Shown here: piece after piece, positions 39,601 to 51,610 of the stretch
Numbering within the stretch: the stretch's first letter is position 1
Layout: each line of letters begins with the position of its first letter
DNA from: Karalla daura
Lineage: Eukaryota > Chordata > Actinopteri > Chaetodontiformes > Leiognathidae
NCBI GenBank assembly: GCA_029224185.1
Contig: CM055198.1
Coordinates: 8,745,124 to 8,809,123 of the forward strand
Reading direction: 5' to 3'
Length of the DNA: 64,000 bases
Position numbers and translations under genes: made by a program
Notes under the pieces: generated by a model
Databases searched by the model: none
Told to the model about the DNA's origin: nothing
What the model saw: the letters and a program-made list of their open reading frames with translations, nothing else

Positions 39601-42600
39601 AGCAAGTCAACATGAAATCAGTGAAGGAAGTAGGGCAATCAGCTACTTTCTCTTACGCTTACTCGACAGAGTTCGAGAAGCATTCTCCCCCTTTTCCCCG
39701 AAGACAATGTCAACAGTCTCTCAGACCACGGCTTCATATATAATGATCGTACATGAGAGCCGTATTGATCTCCTCATGCAACCCTGCGAGAAAGCATTTC
39801 AAAGTCCGGTGACTTAATAAGTCTGTAGAAACTTATTTGACTGCAAATAGAGGAGGACTATGTAACCGCTCCCCCCCAGACGAGAGGCGGCAGTGAGACC
39901 GCTGATTCTGGTCATTTATCTCATTTATCGCCAACATTTGTGTAAGTATACTGCATCGTAACTGCAGAGGGAGATATCGATCCTCACTCTCCTTTCACCA
40001 CCCTCCTCGTCTTCACTACCGGAAAAAAAAATAGAAAGAAAAAAAATCCCATCATCTTAGCTCCCAGCCAGGCATGTGCATATGACAACACAAGCTGACA
40101 ACCTGTCTGCCAGCTGGCAATAAACTGTGCAACTTGATGATAAGGAGAGTGACACTGTAATTCCTCAAATAATTTCACATGATAGATTTTTTTTTCTCCT
40201 CCTCATCGTATTGACACACACTGAGCTCTCAGCCTCCCCTGCAGCTGCGCGACTTCAGCGGAAATCATGAACGTGACAAAAATTATTATTAACGACGTGG
40301 GTTTTAACGGGCTTACGCAGTCTGGACAGTCTCCTGTAGGGAAATATATTCCTCGGCACTCCTGAACGTGTGCGATCAGCTGCTCTTTGGCTGTGGCTGT
40401 GGAGACGAATGGGCCACGGCGGTGGTCCCAAACAGATGCCTGGGGGCGTCAATTACAGCAGGGAGAGCTAATGCTAACTTAATTAGGTACGGGCCGATGT
40501 GGGTGTGCAGCAAACAGGAGGATCATTCGATGCTATCGGCTGTTTAGCATACATTAGCAGCTGGCGAGCCCCGCCGTGATTAACCAAGATCTCTGTCTCT
40601 TTCAAGTCAAGCCGGGCCAGCTTCCTCTACCTCATCGCTGCCTGTATGTCGAAACAGACTGATTTTATGACGACCTCTTGTTCATAGAAGTGTTTTTTTG
40701 GTGCGAGTTTTCTTGATCTTCCCAAACCCTGCATGATTAGGATTGGTTAACAATTCCAAATTTCCTTTAGGTGTAAGTGTAAGAGTAATTGGCAGGTGTG
40801 TGTGTGTGTGTGCAGCCTGTGAGGATGTGTGTGAGTGTTGGGACTTCTGGGATCCTGTGCTGCTGGACGTTTTGAGAAACGTGAGGCTTGTGAAGTTTTA
40901 TCATCTTGCTAGAACTGACAGATGTCAGCCACAGGCTTTTATACATCTCAGTACTATCCTGTAAAAGTCTTGATACAAACTCCATCGGGACTTTGCGACT
41001 GTGACTTTTCTGGCCAACTTGCACATCACGTGGACAGAAACTAATAAAACGCAGCGTTAAAAGCATCTTTTCGGCAAAGCATCCCCTCAGTGTCACCGTA
41101 ATACTCTTAATGCCGTGTGATTAATAAGACGCTTATGGTGCAACTTCCCAGCGCAGCCCGTCCTCCCGGCTTCCTCTCCTCCATCCGCCCTGGCTGCGTT
41201 TCTTTGCCACGCGTGCTTCGTCTGCCTCCTTAATCATCCCTTCTTCTCCTTTCTCTCTCCTCCTCGGCTGCATATTAAAAGCAGGGCTAGAATACGGGTC
41301 TAAGAATAGCTTTGCCTAATCTGCTCATTGTGATGTGGTGTCACTCCTTAACTCCTCCGTAGCGCGGTATCGGCTTCGCCCTCTTCACTCCGCTAATATG
41401 TCGGCACCTGCCTGAACCCCGCACACCTCGGCAGATTACAGATAGGGGGATTTTACTTTGCTTTACTTTTTTTTTTACCTGTGTAAACTCTTAAATGAAT
41501 ATCTGAACATTTAAATACAGTAAGTGTCTCACCAAGTGAGTGTGTGACCTCCTTTGTGTTCGCCGCATTCCTGATGTTTCGTGACACCATCACACGGCGT
41601 CAGAGGGAATAGAGGGGGTGCACATCAGGAAACGGAAAAAAATGTTATTTCTCTGGAGAACCGTACCCATTTGCTGTTGGAGGAAAGAGGAAGGCGAGCG
41701 CATTTGGCATTCAGAGGCGTGGCTAGTAAATGGCTGTATGATAACTGAAGTTGACATTTGGATAAATGCTGCCGCATTAGTATGTAAGCGTGCGATGATT
41801 ATGTTGCATTAGCTGAGCGTGGCTGTGAGGACCTGCAGGAGGAGTTGTTTTTCTGAGGCAATTTCCATCCAGTCTGCTTATCTGTTATGAATCTGTATCC
41901 TGTGATGTGGAGGGGATTTAAATCAGGGTGTGATTACAAAATGTGACCAACAATCCCGAACAGCGTGTTATCGGTGTCTATTGCCGCTCGACTTTTATCG
42001 TGCAAAGCTTGAAAGGTGCGCGTTGGGGGCTGAAGTTCCAGTATTTATCCGTCTGCGTGCCTGTCTGTATCCATCTATACATTATCTCACCTGCTCCGTA
42101 TGGAACGATGTGGCAGGGGTTTTTCCTGGAGCCAGTCCCAGCACACTTACTGTCGGGTTGAAGACCTGGATAACGCTCTATCACAGGGTACACACAACTT
42201 TCACTGGAGCAGAATGCCTGGAGAAGACTAACACACAGAACATGGGAAAATAATGTGTTATGCTGTAAACCATAGTGTATAACAACTTATTGTTAGAACA
42301 TCACAGAATCAACTGAGGCAACATGCTGGAGCTCAAGGAAAGAACAGCGTGTCTGTCTGTGATCAGTGAATGTTTGATGCACGTAACGACTTCATTTTCT
42401 TGTGACTTGCAGCTAAAGGTGAAGGATGCGGTCTTGAAGAGAGCATTGCCTTGGCTGTGTGTAAAATAATGTGGAAGCAGGGGTAGGGTGGAGTGCTCCA
42501 TCCAGCATCTCACTCCGTGCGGGCTGATGTGATTGTTCTCCCTTGGGGTAATGAAACAAAGCTCGAGCTTTGCCATTACGCTGAGATCCGATTGAATCTT

Positions 42601-45600
42601 TGTTTTTATCCGTGACAGAAATTTCCACCACGGCGGGAGGGCATGAAAACGCCCTCAGTGATACGCCTTCCATAAAGTCTTAAGAACACTCTCATAACAT
42701 TGCATTTGACGAACTGCATATATGTCAAAGTCAGACTTTTTTTTCTTCCACCTCTTGGCAAAATTGGCTCAATAAAACATCTCTGCACAGTGGGAACTAG
42801 GTCACTGGCTTAACTACATGTCATTGTGACCTCTTGTGTCACAGTGTCATGGCGTACAGTACGACCCAGACCTCCTGGTCACGCTGTCTTTGGGCCCTTT
42901 TCACTGTCACGGGCTCCTCGTCCTGCAGGGTTTACTCTGCCAGCTCACATGATCACCCCCGGCGGCTCTGGTGCTCCAGAATGTGAATGCTCTTGGAGAG
43001 CGTGCGGGCGGATTAGGTGGCGTCTTAGCCCCCCGGTAGATGTCAGAACAATCACAAGGACAAGGTCTCATTGTTAGAGGGCACGGACAGGCGGATCATG
43101 TTGTTCTTCTCTGGATATGATGGCGGGATTATGGGAAATCATCCACTGTTTGTGCTTTCAGTTTTCAGAGGAAAATGTTCTGTGGAAGGAGGCGAACGCC
43201 ATGTTCATGTTTTCTGTTTTTGTTGTTTTTGCTTTGCAGAGACAAGGATCTGGAGCAGCTGCTAGTAACAAGAAGACATCTGGAGGACAAGGTAAACAAG
43301 AACAATATGAAGATGTGTTTATTACTAATTTATGAGTTCTTGTCAAAGTCCCACCAGCAGGATGATTAAAGGAACCACAGCTTACAGTTACAGAGTACAT
43401 GCGGTCCCTGGTACCTGAGACCAGCTGTAAAATCGCCTCTCACATGATTGACAGTAACGCAGTCTGAAGGACGGCTGCCACCCCAGGCCTCGGGGCTTTT
43501 CCCCCTGTCATGTCTGATCCCGATCTGACGAGAGCTCACGGTATCACGTCGTGGTTTACATCACTCTCCATGCGTCCCCATCGGTCCCCTTGTCATTTTT
43601 TCATTTCGTTTGCTTTCTTTCCCACGTTACCCATGAGCCTCGACCGCGTTTCTCCCGTTTCTCCGAGCTCGTACGCCGCCGGTCACGGGTTATGACTGGG
43701 CGCAGTGCAGCCATGTATCTGCCTGACAGCGAGGCACAGAGCTTATGTACTGTACTGTAGCGCCCTACGGCCCTTTTTTAAAAGTCTCTCTTAAAGTCGT
43801 GACTGGTCTTTGCGAAGTAATCCAGATATGTGGAGACACAGCGGAGATGACCATCCTCTTCCCCAGCTCTCTGATGATTGCCTTTCCGAACAAAGACAGA
43901 CGGCCTGTATCAGCCGCGTCCTGGGGGAAATATAGTTCAGCCCCGTGCAGCGGGTGCATCGCAAATCATGTTTATTGTCGAGCTTTCTGTCATTAAACCC
44001 ATCACAGCAAAGCAAATAAAGGCCTCAACGAGAAAACTAATATCCCTCACCTCCCCTAAATCATGGCAGTGATTTGATGCCTTGCCCTGACTCAGCACCA
44101 CAGTTTGAGATGAAAGCATGAGGAATGAGCTGTTTTGATTTGATAAAATAGGGTGCGCTGTGATTTATTCAGTCCATGCATATATGCTGTAAGTGCTTTA
44201 TGGGAAAGAGGAGCAGGTCAATAGAGTCATGCTTACATTAAAACCTACCACAGATTTGCGGGTTTCAGCTTCTTAAATGTGACCCAGCCTAACTTTTTAG
44301 ACATGTATGTGTCCAGCTCTCTTGTTGAAGATGTTCCACTTTATATGAAAAGTGTCTTTCACTTTAGTTTGTTTTCAGCCACTGTTAAGGATCTGTACAA
44401 TGTGGTTTCACAGCATTTTAGCATAAAGTCTAGCATTGTTGACACAACTGGTCTGGAACATACAGTACTTACTCTGTCTAGTAGACCTTTAGAGAGGCTT
44501 GTCTCAGCAACTAGGACAGTTTTCTTTTTTCCTTTTTTATACACTAAAGGAGTAATGCTAATACCACAACCTTACTGGGTCAGACCTCTGAATACCTTAA
44601 ACCTTAAACTTTGACTTACATCTCCTTCTGGTTTGAGGTACTATTGTGAATACTGAATAATATGGTTTATTCTCGTGCAAGAATAATAACTTCTTGTTTT
44701 GGATGACAGTTTAATTTCCCTGTGTTTTAACAGCTAACATCTGGGCGTGGCCCAGTGCGGTAAATACGCTGCAGATTTATGACTCTTTCTCTCTCTCTGA
44801 CCACGTCAATAGTAAAGCACTCTTTAAAAAAAGGAAAATAAAAACCAACAGGCAACCTTCAGCAAGCAGTTGAGCAGCCTACACTTTGGTGCAACTTCCG
44901 CCCTGGCTTGTTGTTTTCTACTTTTAGCCTGTTGCTCCTCGGGGGATCGGTGTAAATCACAGCCTCTCAGCCTGCCCGCTGCTCAGTGTGAGCGAGCAGC
45001 AGCGGCTGCTGCGACCTTGGAAATATATAAGAGCACAAAAAAGTAATGAAGACAGGAAGAAGGAGAAGCTCAAAATACTGCTGCAGTTTTTATTGGCACA
45101 GACGCACGAATCTAGCGGAGGAAGGAACTGTACCTCCGAAACCTCCGTCTGGAGGCCGGCGAGGCCCGCTCCGGGCGCTCCCCGCTCCTTCCTCGTCTCG
45201 TAGCTTCGTCTTTCTAGCAAAGTCTCTCGTCTGAGCTCTTTCTAAGGCGTTTTCCCCGTGGCTGCACACCTGAAGTGAGGGCTCAGACTGGCCCGATAAA
45301 GTGACACGTTGTTTTGTCGACTGAAGCAGGCTTGAAAGCGGGGACGTGCGACCGCTGACCCTGTTTGAAGGGGAAAAAAGAAAGTCCCCCATTAAAGAGA
45401 GTCACCGTTCGGCAGCATTATTCACCACCAGCAATTAATGGGATTCAGATTTCCTCGAGCACTTGGCTGAGTTGAAACGCCCGCGCCACGGCAGACTAAT
45501 TTTTCACTGCCTGTAGGACTCGGGTCCACCTTTCTGTTCACTTAATAAGGAGAGAAAACGAAAGGAAAGTACACAGCTTGCAGTACCCACACACGTACAC

Positions 45601-48600
45601 AGATACACACACACACACACACACACAGAAAGCACTGCTTTGTTGTCTGACCTTGACAATTAATTTGATGCCTGGAAAAACTGCTTTCCCAGCGCGTCTG
45701 AAGCGTGCCTCTCAATAAGAGAGAGAGCGAAAGAGAGAGAGAGAGGGGGGGAGGAGGGAGAGAGGCAGCTCTTGAGAGTGGGTGAGGAGGAAATAAGGCT
45801 GCTGTTGACTCTCGCCCACTCTGCATACCCTCAGACACGCACAGAGGCCTTTGGAGGCGCAGGTTCAAGGACGGCTGCACAGAGGTGCGTTCACGCTCAT
45901 CCGGAGCCGGGGGGAGGTGGAGATGAAGGTGGAGGTGGAGGTGGAGGTGGAGGTGGAGGTGGGACGTGGCTCGGTCATGCAGGGAAGGCTGTTTACACGA
46001 TAACGGCAGCGCCGCCGGAGCCGGACGATGGAGGCGCTCATTGTCAAGATAACAGAGCGAGATTGAATGTTTATCAGGCGGACACAATTGAATCTGAGCC
46101 CTGTTGTTTACTTTGAAGAAAAAAAGGAAAATACAAACTAAAGTGAGGACATCCAGAGTCACTGGGAGCAGCCTGCCCTTCACTTAAGCATAGGGTTAAA
46201 CAGTGGGGCGCAAAATGACAGCCTAATGTATTAGGATGTATCACATCATAACCTAACGATGTGTTACATCACAATCTATGTATCATAATCTTACAGAATA
46301 AGCAAGCAAAGTGGTTGAAATGACATCTGCAACATGTTAATGACAAAAAGGTGCACCATTTTATTTCCACTCTCTCTGTACGAATACAACACTTGCATCT
46401 CTTTTTTCTTTGTGTGTCAGATTCTAGTAGGGAGCTATTTCTAATACCGCTTCATCAAGATGTGAATTATAAGTCAGAAATCATAAATACCTCAACAACG
46501 TGCAGCCCTGCTGAACCCTAGTTAGGGAGCTGTAACCCTCACAAGCCTTGGCCTTCATAAAAAGCCTCTTAGCCATCTTTGGTGACATTGCACGACATGG
46601 TTGGAAGTCCAGATGTCGCGTATTTGGCCCATATGCTCCATATGTTCACTGACCTTATGAGCCCCAGCGCAGAGTGCACAGCCTGGGTCCCGTCGCAACA
46701 ACAGCTGGGGCGGCCGCGGCTTACCACAGCTCTGCAGCGTCGTGTGCAAACACAAGCACGCTGGCAGGAACATGAAAGGGTTACCCCTGGTAGTCCTTCG
46801 CTGTGACGCTATCATATGTGCAGTAATTGTCTGCCTGTTCATGCAGGATAGACACAGATGGAAACCGCTCCAGTTCTTTATCTCTAGCTTCCGGGAGAGA
46901 TGTTAAAGAGCGACGCGGGAAAGTGCTACGCCAACAGCACCTCCCCCCTCGTTTCCAGCCGGCACAGGCGTAATTTCAAATTGGCTCACCTGAGAGATCA
47001 AAGTCATCCTTTCATAATTAGCAAAGTGAAGATGACCCATTTTCTATACACTTTTTAATTAGCTTAACCGTACTGAATTATAGCCAGAATGAATTTGTTT
47101 AATTCTTGCAGATACCGTCGGTAAATTCACACTGTATTATTTTTGCTTATGCAAGAACTGAATCCACACATTTCCTCTGCAGGTCTTTGAACATGTCGTC
47201 TTTCTTTTGTTTTTTTGGGCTTTTTTTATACGTGACCACATCCAAATAGGTTACACAGATACCGCTGGCCCAAAGCAAAATGAAAGTTGACACACACTGA
47301 GAGAGCCCCGAGTAGCAATCGATACACAGCCAGTCCTTCATGTGTATTTGCGTATTGATCTCTGCGGCTTCTCTCACGCTTTGCTGCCCCTCTGGTGTTT
47401 CGAGGCCTTCGGGGTTCGCAGATATTCCCCGTACTTTTACTCAATGACTTTCAACTGCAACGCATACATGCACACATACAAGCTCACACACTGACACACA
47501 TACCCTACTACTCCTATTGAAAACAGGCCAGGAAGCATATAAAATATGCACTATGCACCACAGTGCACTGAAAAGCCCCTCGTTCTCTGCCCACATCCAA
47601 GTATTAAACTCAGAACCACCTGATCAATAAGACAAGACGTAGTGTCCTTGTTTGTGGCTCCATCTCGCCCAAATTCACTCAGCGTCAGTGTTTACTTTCA
47701 TTTTCGGTCCCATCCACTTGCTAAACAACAGCGATGATGGCTTTGAATTATGCATCCTCCCATAGATAACGTGGGAACATCCCTCTCAGGTAATCTCTCG
47801 ACGTCTCAAAAGCCCAAATGAGAAACGCGGCGTTTGGTGATTATGACGGTCCAAACAGCAGGTTGTTGAGGAGTTTCGTTTGGAGTGATAAGTGCTGAGT
47901 CTGAAGTAAAAGTAAATAAGGCAATTTAAATGTCTTGCGGCTGCCAAAAGTTCACTTGGAAATGGAAAGCAAAGTGAATGTAATAAATGCAGCGTAAAGC
48001 ATTTACATTTTATTAAATGACCCCGGTTCGTCACCCCAGAAGAAATTGAAATAACTGTAAACACAGTGTGGTAACTTGTTAATTTATTTCCAGTCTTCCA
48101 AACTGTTGTTATACATGCAATTCACACTGCAGCGTCTTAACCCTTGAGTCCGCCCACCGAGCAAAACACTTTGACAGTTTCACTTTATTCTCCGTCATCT
48201 GTCTCTCTTGTCTCAAGGTCTGAAAGTCCTGTTTTAATGTGTCTCATCCTCCTGCTCCCACAAATCCCCGTCATAGCTCAACTGGTTTTAAGCGGAGAAA
48301 TCAATAAGACGTCCCGCCTGTCACTGAGCTTCACAGCACCTTTTAAAGGACGTCCAAGAATGGTCTTAGCGTGTCACCTGTGAACCATGTTCAAGTCAAG
48401 ATAAAGCAAACCTACAGCAAAGTCACGTCTTGAGAAAGTAAGCCTCAGACCCAGAGGCGTGCAGGCTTCAATTCCAACTCCTCCGCAGGATCCGGGCTGT
48501 CACTCTGACGGCAGATATTACATTCCCATTAGGGGCAGACAGGGACACCGAATGTGCTGCCACAGGTAATAGGTTCGATAATCCGTTGTGTGTGTCAGGG

Positions 48601-49587
48601 AGGAGATGAATCCTCAAACGGACGAGAACGATCTCCTATTGTCACATTCAGTCTCCAGCCCTCGTCTTATAAAAACCGATGAAAATCTCTCTCAATCGCT
48701 CTCAGGACTCAAAGCCTCCGTCAAAATGACGGCGTAGCTCTTTTGTATAAATCCCCGTTATTCCTGGGAAACGTAAAACGGGAGTTACTCTGCCATAAAA
48801 TAGCCGACCACGAGACCCATTTTGACGTGTGTGCGTAATTAAGACGTGGAACTGCACATTTGTACGTCTACACAGGAGTAGCTGTCGCTGAAAGTGACCA
48901 TTTAAATGAATGAAAAACTGATTAGATGTGAAACTAAAAATTCAAAGTGAGAACACATTTGCACTAACTTCCCTGCGGAAAATGACGCGTCTGGAGAGGA
49001 AGCTGTGGAAAAATAAAAGGAAACAAATGGAAGGCAATAATGTATTGATACATGTACAGTACACGCAGTAGTGTCGGGCCAGGCAGCCCATTTCACATAC
49101 ACTTGCATCAGGTTGAAGCTCGTTCAGAGATTAAAGGCATTGCTCCGACCACCCAGTGATCTCTTTCTCTTTGATGCCACGCCGACTTCTTATCGTCTGT
49201 CGTAAATCGTCAACTCCTCGACTCGATGATGCTCCTGCAACGATGCTCTCGGTTTCTACATCCCTCGATTGCCGCCCCGGCAATTAAAGAAATGTCACCG
49301 GCGGACAGCACAAAAGATTATGAACATGTCTGGCTCTGGCGCGGCAGAGGGCACGACTCAATAACTAATGCTGCAGGGAAGAAAACAAAAGGCATTAGAG
49401 GGTTGGAGAAATTCAATATCAATTAATGCAGGATTTGGAGCTCGCCTCGGCACGGCAGTTAGTGTTTCCCCCTTGAATGGTAAGACAGAGGTACTCAGGC
49501 TCAGCCCCAAGGGAGCCCGAAGATTAGCTGCACAGTCAATGCATGAGTCGCCTCTCTGCTTCCCTGCCCTCACTACGCCTCATCTCC

Positions 49588-49630
<43 letters not shown>

Positions 49631-51343
49631 ATGTGTTTCTCAGCTTTTACCTCCAAGCTGAGCAGGCCTCTGCGTTACAGTTACATGGCAAAGACAACCC
49701 TCATATTAAACTCAGAGACACAGTTTATCCATCATCCATTATCTTAGAGGCTCTGTACCAGGGGCGCTGCGTGGGTGTGCTTTAAGCAGGGCACACAGAG
49801 CGAAGGCAGGGAACACACCGAGGCCAGGTCGCCAGTCCATCACGGGATGCAAATACAAATGCAAATGCAATTGTTATGAACTAGCCAGGAGAAAGTAAGA
49901 AATCAAAGGAATGCATGTCAAATATGTTGCATGTTCCATGTGTGTACTCCAGTATATCTGGCATGAATGTAAACATACTGATGTGCTTTGCCTGTTCAAA
50001 AGGATCATAATACAATCAGTGTACGTCCAAACGCAGCTGTCCGACAATCAGCTCATGTGCAAGTGCTCCCATCTAATAGGTATAATGTCTTGAGGACTTC
50101 ATTGATCAGGAGATAAAAAAGACTTTAAGTCTTTCTAATGCTTGCTGAAACCAGCTTGTGTTTATTTTTTTTCTCTTTTTACTGGGATTACAGTCAAGTC
50201 CTCTCGGCCAGTGTTTGCTGAGCTCCAGAGAGGATTAAGAGCTGGAGATCAATTCATGCTTTGCCCTTTGACCCCGGGAAGAAAACCGATCAGTCTCCTC
50301 CTTTCGAGACCCCACTCGGCGGTGAAAACGGAGGGAGAGGGTCTAAGTGGAACGCTGGTGGACGTTTTACAGTCGGGCACTACGTTACAGAGCTGCTGGT
50401 TTACTGTGACAGTAATGATGTGGAGGTAGATTAGTTTTCAGACAGAAACAGCAAATGAGTGTGGGCTGAAGTTACACACACAGTCTAATGCTGCATCAGG
50501 AGCACATTCTCTCCTCCAGACTGTGTAATTTACTGTCAGATTTGCCTCTCTCAAAATCATAAGAATTCTCAAACCAATGGGTCCTCGGTCTAAGATGGGG
50601 ATGGATAAAAGCAGGCTTTTCATTTCCAGCCGGAAACTTTTTTTTTTTTGGCTGGAAAGACAAGCGTCACAGGCCGATGTCATCGACTCAATGTTGCTGA
50701 CTAATTAAGCTGATGTTAGCTGTCTCGGGCTGGCATTTTAATGACCTGAGCTGACTTGTTTTTTTGTTTTTTTGTTGTTTTTTTTTTTAAAAAAGCAACC
50801 TCGTAAAAGGGGATTTAAATATGCAATTCACACCCTAATGCCAAAAGACTGACGGTAAAGCTGTTTGGGGGAAAACACATTCAGCACAGACACAGGGAAT
50901 GAGCGAGATCCAGATCAAAGACATGCAAATAGTGAAACATTATTCCTGTTCAGCAGTGAAAAGCCAGTTATACTGATGCTGAAAGAACAAAATGTAAGAT
51001 TAGGTTTTCCTTTTAGCATGCTCTGACATAAAGTAACCTAGCAGGGCGTATGAAGGCTTCACACACCTTTGCCTTTGTGTTTCTGTTTTTGGAGGTTATT
51101 ATGAACGAGATGCAGCGGAGCAGCTGCAGAGATCTGATTGGACAATGCTGCCGAGGGACTTTCGAGCCTGCAAAGTCACAAAGTCACGTCATCTCCTCTC
51201 TCCCCTCTCCAGATGAGTCCAAGGCCGACGTCCCCGAGGACTTTGACATCGACATGGAGGACCCTGAAACCGAGAAGGCGGCCGTCGCCATCCAGTCCCA
51301 GTTCAGGAAGTTCCAGAAGAAGAAGCGCGACGAGAAGTCCTAG
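24445..51343 (+). CDS. pcp4: Purkinje cell protein 4 (PEP-19), calmodulin regulator, full spliced CDS
   Basis: The CDS is the join 24445..24453, 43240..43291, 51213..51343 (192 bases, 63 residues plus TAG). Read from the splice, residues 1-20 are a Gly/Ala/Lys-rich leader starting MSERQGSGAA, residues 28-40 are an acidic element (PEDFDIDMEDPET region), and residues 43-58 are the IQ motif AAVAIQSQFRKFQKKK, with I47, Q48, F51, R52 and the K56-K58 cluster intact. The tail is RDEKS. Mammalian PCP4 has 62 residues and the same order, so the protein looks complete. Known family role: a small, largely disordered cytosolic protein that binds the calmodulin C-lobe with or without calcium and speeds calcium exchange, mainly in neurons. 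PCP4L1 is less likely, because its core reads IQGKFRRFQ rather than IQSQFRKFQ. Teleosts carry pcp4a and pcp4b; I cannot decide which this is from one locus, though pcp4a is my guess. Confidence 0.96.
26220..26293. repeat. (CA)n microsatellite
   Basis: About 74 bases of CA with a single CG interruption, in pcp4 intron 1. Confidence 0.97.
26448..26493. repeat. (GAG)n trinucleotide repeat
   Basis: About 15 uninterrupted GAG units in pcp4 intron 1. Confidence 0.97.
26722..26748. repeat. C-run tract
   Basis: Runs of 4 to 9 C separated by single A or T; the complementary strand could form a G-quadruplex. Confidence 0.85.
27480..27695 (+). repeat. Interspersed repeat family fragment, copy 8
   Basis: It contains GGGCTTTCTGTGTGTGTG, GTAGTTTGCATG, CCTATGATGGACTGGAGACC and TGTCCAGGGTGTATCCCCTG. 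It lies in pcp4 intron 1. Confidence 0.7.
29200..29216. repeat. Poly(T) tract
   Basis: Seventeen consecutive T. Confidence 0.95.
30095..30222. repeat. Perfect tandem duplication, 2 x 64 bases
   Basis: Copy 1 (30095..30158) and copy 2 (30159..30222) are identical by direct reading, each starting TTAATCAGGTGTTTTCTAAT and ending GCGTGTAGCGC. Two further bases (TT) continue the match after copy 2. The unit is unique-looking sequence, not a simple repeat. Absence of any difference implies a recent duplication or an assembly error. Confidence 0.95.
30280..30560. promoter_or_regulatory. Candidate intronic cis-regulatory element
   Basis: A unique stretch with an octamer core ATTTGCAT at 30373..30380 directly followed by a Sox-like ATTCATTATG, several TAAT/ATTA words, and no repeat content. 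It sits just after the 64-base duplication in pcp4 intron 1. Function is inferred from motif density only, and no conservation data were available. Confidence 0.3.
33468..33510. repeat. C-run tract (CCCCCCA)n
   Basis: Six runs of at least 4 C separated by single A, giving G-quadruplex potential on the - strand and i-motif potential on the + strand. Confidence 0.92.
36594..36634. repeat. (CA)n microsatellite
   Basis: A pure CA run of about 41 bases. Confidence 0.96.
37644..37679. repeat. GT-rich repeat
   Basis: GT runs broken by TTTG. Confidence 0.9.
38680..38708 (+). repeat. G-run tract
   Basis: Runs of 7, 6 and 9 G with short T-rich loops and a GG between; four tetrad-forming runs can be drawn on the + strand. 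Confidence 0.88.
42068..42240 (-). repeat. Interspersed repeat family fragment, copy 9 (reversed)
   Basis: Read on the + strand it starts ATCCATCTATACATTATCTC and contains CCTGGAGCCAGTCCCAGCAC, GGTTGAAGACCTGGATAACG and CTCTATCACAGGGTACACAC. These are the reversed words of the family in the expected order. Confidence 0.55.
43240..43291 (+). CDS. pcp4: pcp4 exon 2 (52 bases)
   Basis: The acceptor has a long T-rich tract (about 43207..43236) ending gctttgcag at 43239. The exon reads R-Q-G-S-G-A-A-A-S-N-K-K-T-S-G-G-Q and then leaves one base of the next codon. The donor is CAAG|gtaaac at 43292. Phase is 0 in and 1 out, which fits exon 1 upstream and exon 3 downstream exactly. The RQG..G and KTSGG pattern corresponds to the RQGAGATNGKDKTSGE region of mammalian PCP4, although the fish linker differs and is shorter before the acidic element. 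Retention of the downstream intron would add G-K-Q-E-Q and a few more residues before a stop at 43333-43335, removing the IQ motif. Confidence 0.93.
45605..45627. repeat. (CA)n microsatellite
   Basis: A short pure CA run in pcp4 intron 2. Confidence 0.93.
45928..45963. repeat. (GGTGGA)n hexanucleotide repeat
   Basis: Five exact units plus GGTGGG, preceded by diverged units from about 45910. Confidence 0.93.
49590..49630. repeat. (TC)n microsatellite
   Basis: A TC run with one extra T near the end. Confidence 0.95.
49728..49870 (-). repeat. Interspersed repeat family fragment, copy 10 (reversed)
   Basis: On the + strand it contains ATCCATCATCCATTATCTTA, GCAGGGAACACACCGAGGC and CAGGTCGCCAGTCCATCACG, reversed family words. 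It lies in pcp4 intron 2. Confidence 0.65.
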
Positions 51344-51610
51344 TGAGCGGCGTGCGCGCCCCGCCACTGTGTGAAGGAGGAGGCCGCGGCACAGTGACCA
51401 TGGTGTGACATTTGCATGTAAACAAATTCATACCTGTCGGAGCTCCTGGGGTTTAAAGATGGGGGCGGGAGGGGGAGAGAATGCAATAGCCTGTTATCAC
51501 ACGTCTGTGAATTTTAACGATCCTATTATCATAATTATTTATTATTTAACCGCTGTATCAATAAATAAGTAACGGGAAGAAAAATAAAGACCTGGTTTCT
51601 GTCTTCTTCC
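51213..51610 (+). CDS. pcp4: pcp4 exon 3 (acidic element, IQ motif, stop, proximal 3' UTR)
   Basis: The acceptor is pyrimidine-rich (about 51193..51210) with AG at 51211-51212. The first two bases complete the split codon G|AT (Asp21). Coding runs to TAG at 51341..51343 and carries the whole calmodulin-binding part: the acidic residues 28-40 and the IQ motif 43-58. Third codon positions are strongly G/C, unlike the flanking intron, which supports coding constraint. The 3' UTR continues to a hexamer cluster at 51560..51588, so cleavage is expected near 51600-51620; that end point is inferred. A second cluster at 51948..51957 could give a longer 3' UTR. Confidence 0.95.
51560..51588 (+). terminator. 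pcp4: Proximal polyadenylation signals of pcp4
   Basis: AATAAA occurs at 51560..51565 and again at 51583..51588, about 220-245 bases after the stop codon. A T/G-rich stretch follows (ctggtttctgtcttcttccg, then ggtgtttgtg), as expected for a downstream element. The second hexamer is the likelier functional one. Confidence 0.8.

Larger units (their letters stand above)
24454..43239 (+). other. pcp4: pcp4 intron 1 (18,786 bases)
   Basis: The donor is GAG|gtagga and the acceptor is T-rich ending ttgcag. The intron makes up most of the gene. It contains simple repeats at 26220 and 26448, C-rich tracts at 26722 and 33468, a G-rich tract at 38680, a 64-base tandem duplication at 30095, and several long unique stretches rich in homeodomain and octamer-like words. 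The open frames inside it (for example around 34984..35430 and 38133..38585) overlap frames on the opposite strand and show no domain, so I treat them as chance. Confidence 0.85.
43292..51212 (+). other. pcp4: pcp4 intron 2 (7,921 bases)
   Basis: The donor is AAG|gtaaac and the acceptor is cccctctccag. It contains a CA run (45605), a GGTGGA hexamer repeat (45928), a TC run (49590) and a minus-oriented fragment of the interspersed repeat family (49728..49870). The last part, 51050..51212, is open in frame with exon 3. Confidence 0.85.

Noticed and set aside
45542..46183. 213-codon open frame on the - strand in intron 2
   Set aside because: Its length depends on the GGTGGA repeat, a GA-rich run and a CA run, which read as HLHLHL, LSLSLS and VCVCVC. 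This is a simple-repeat artefact.
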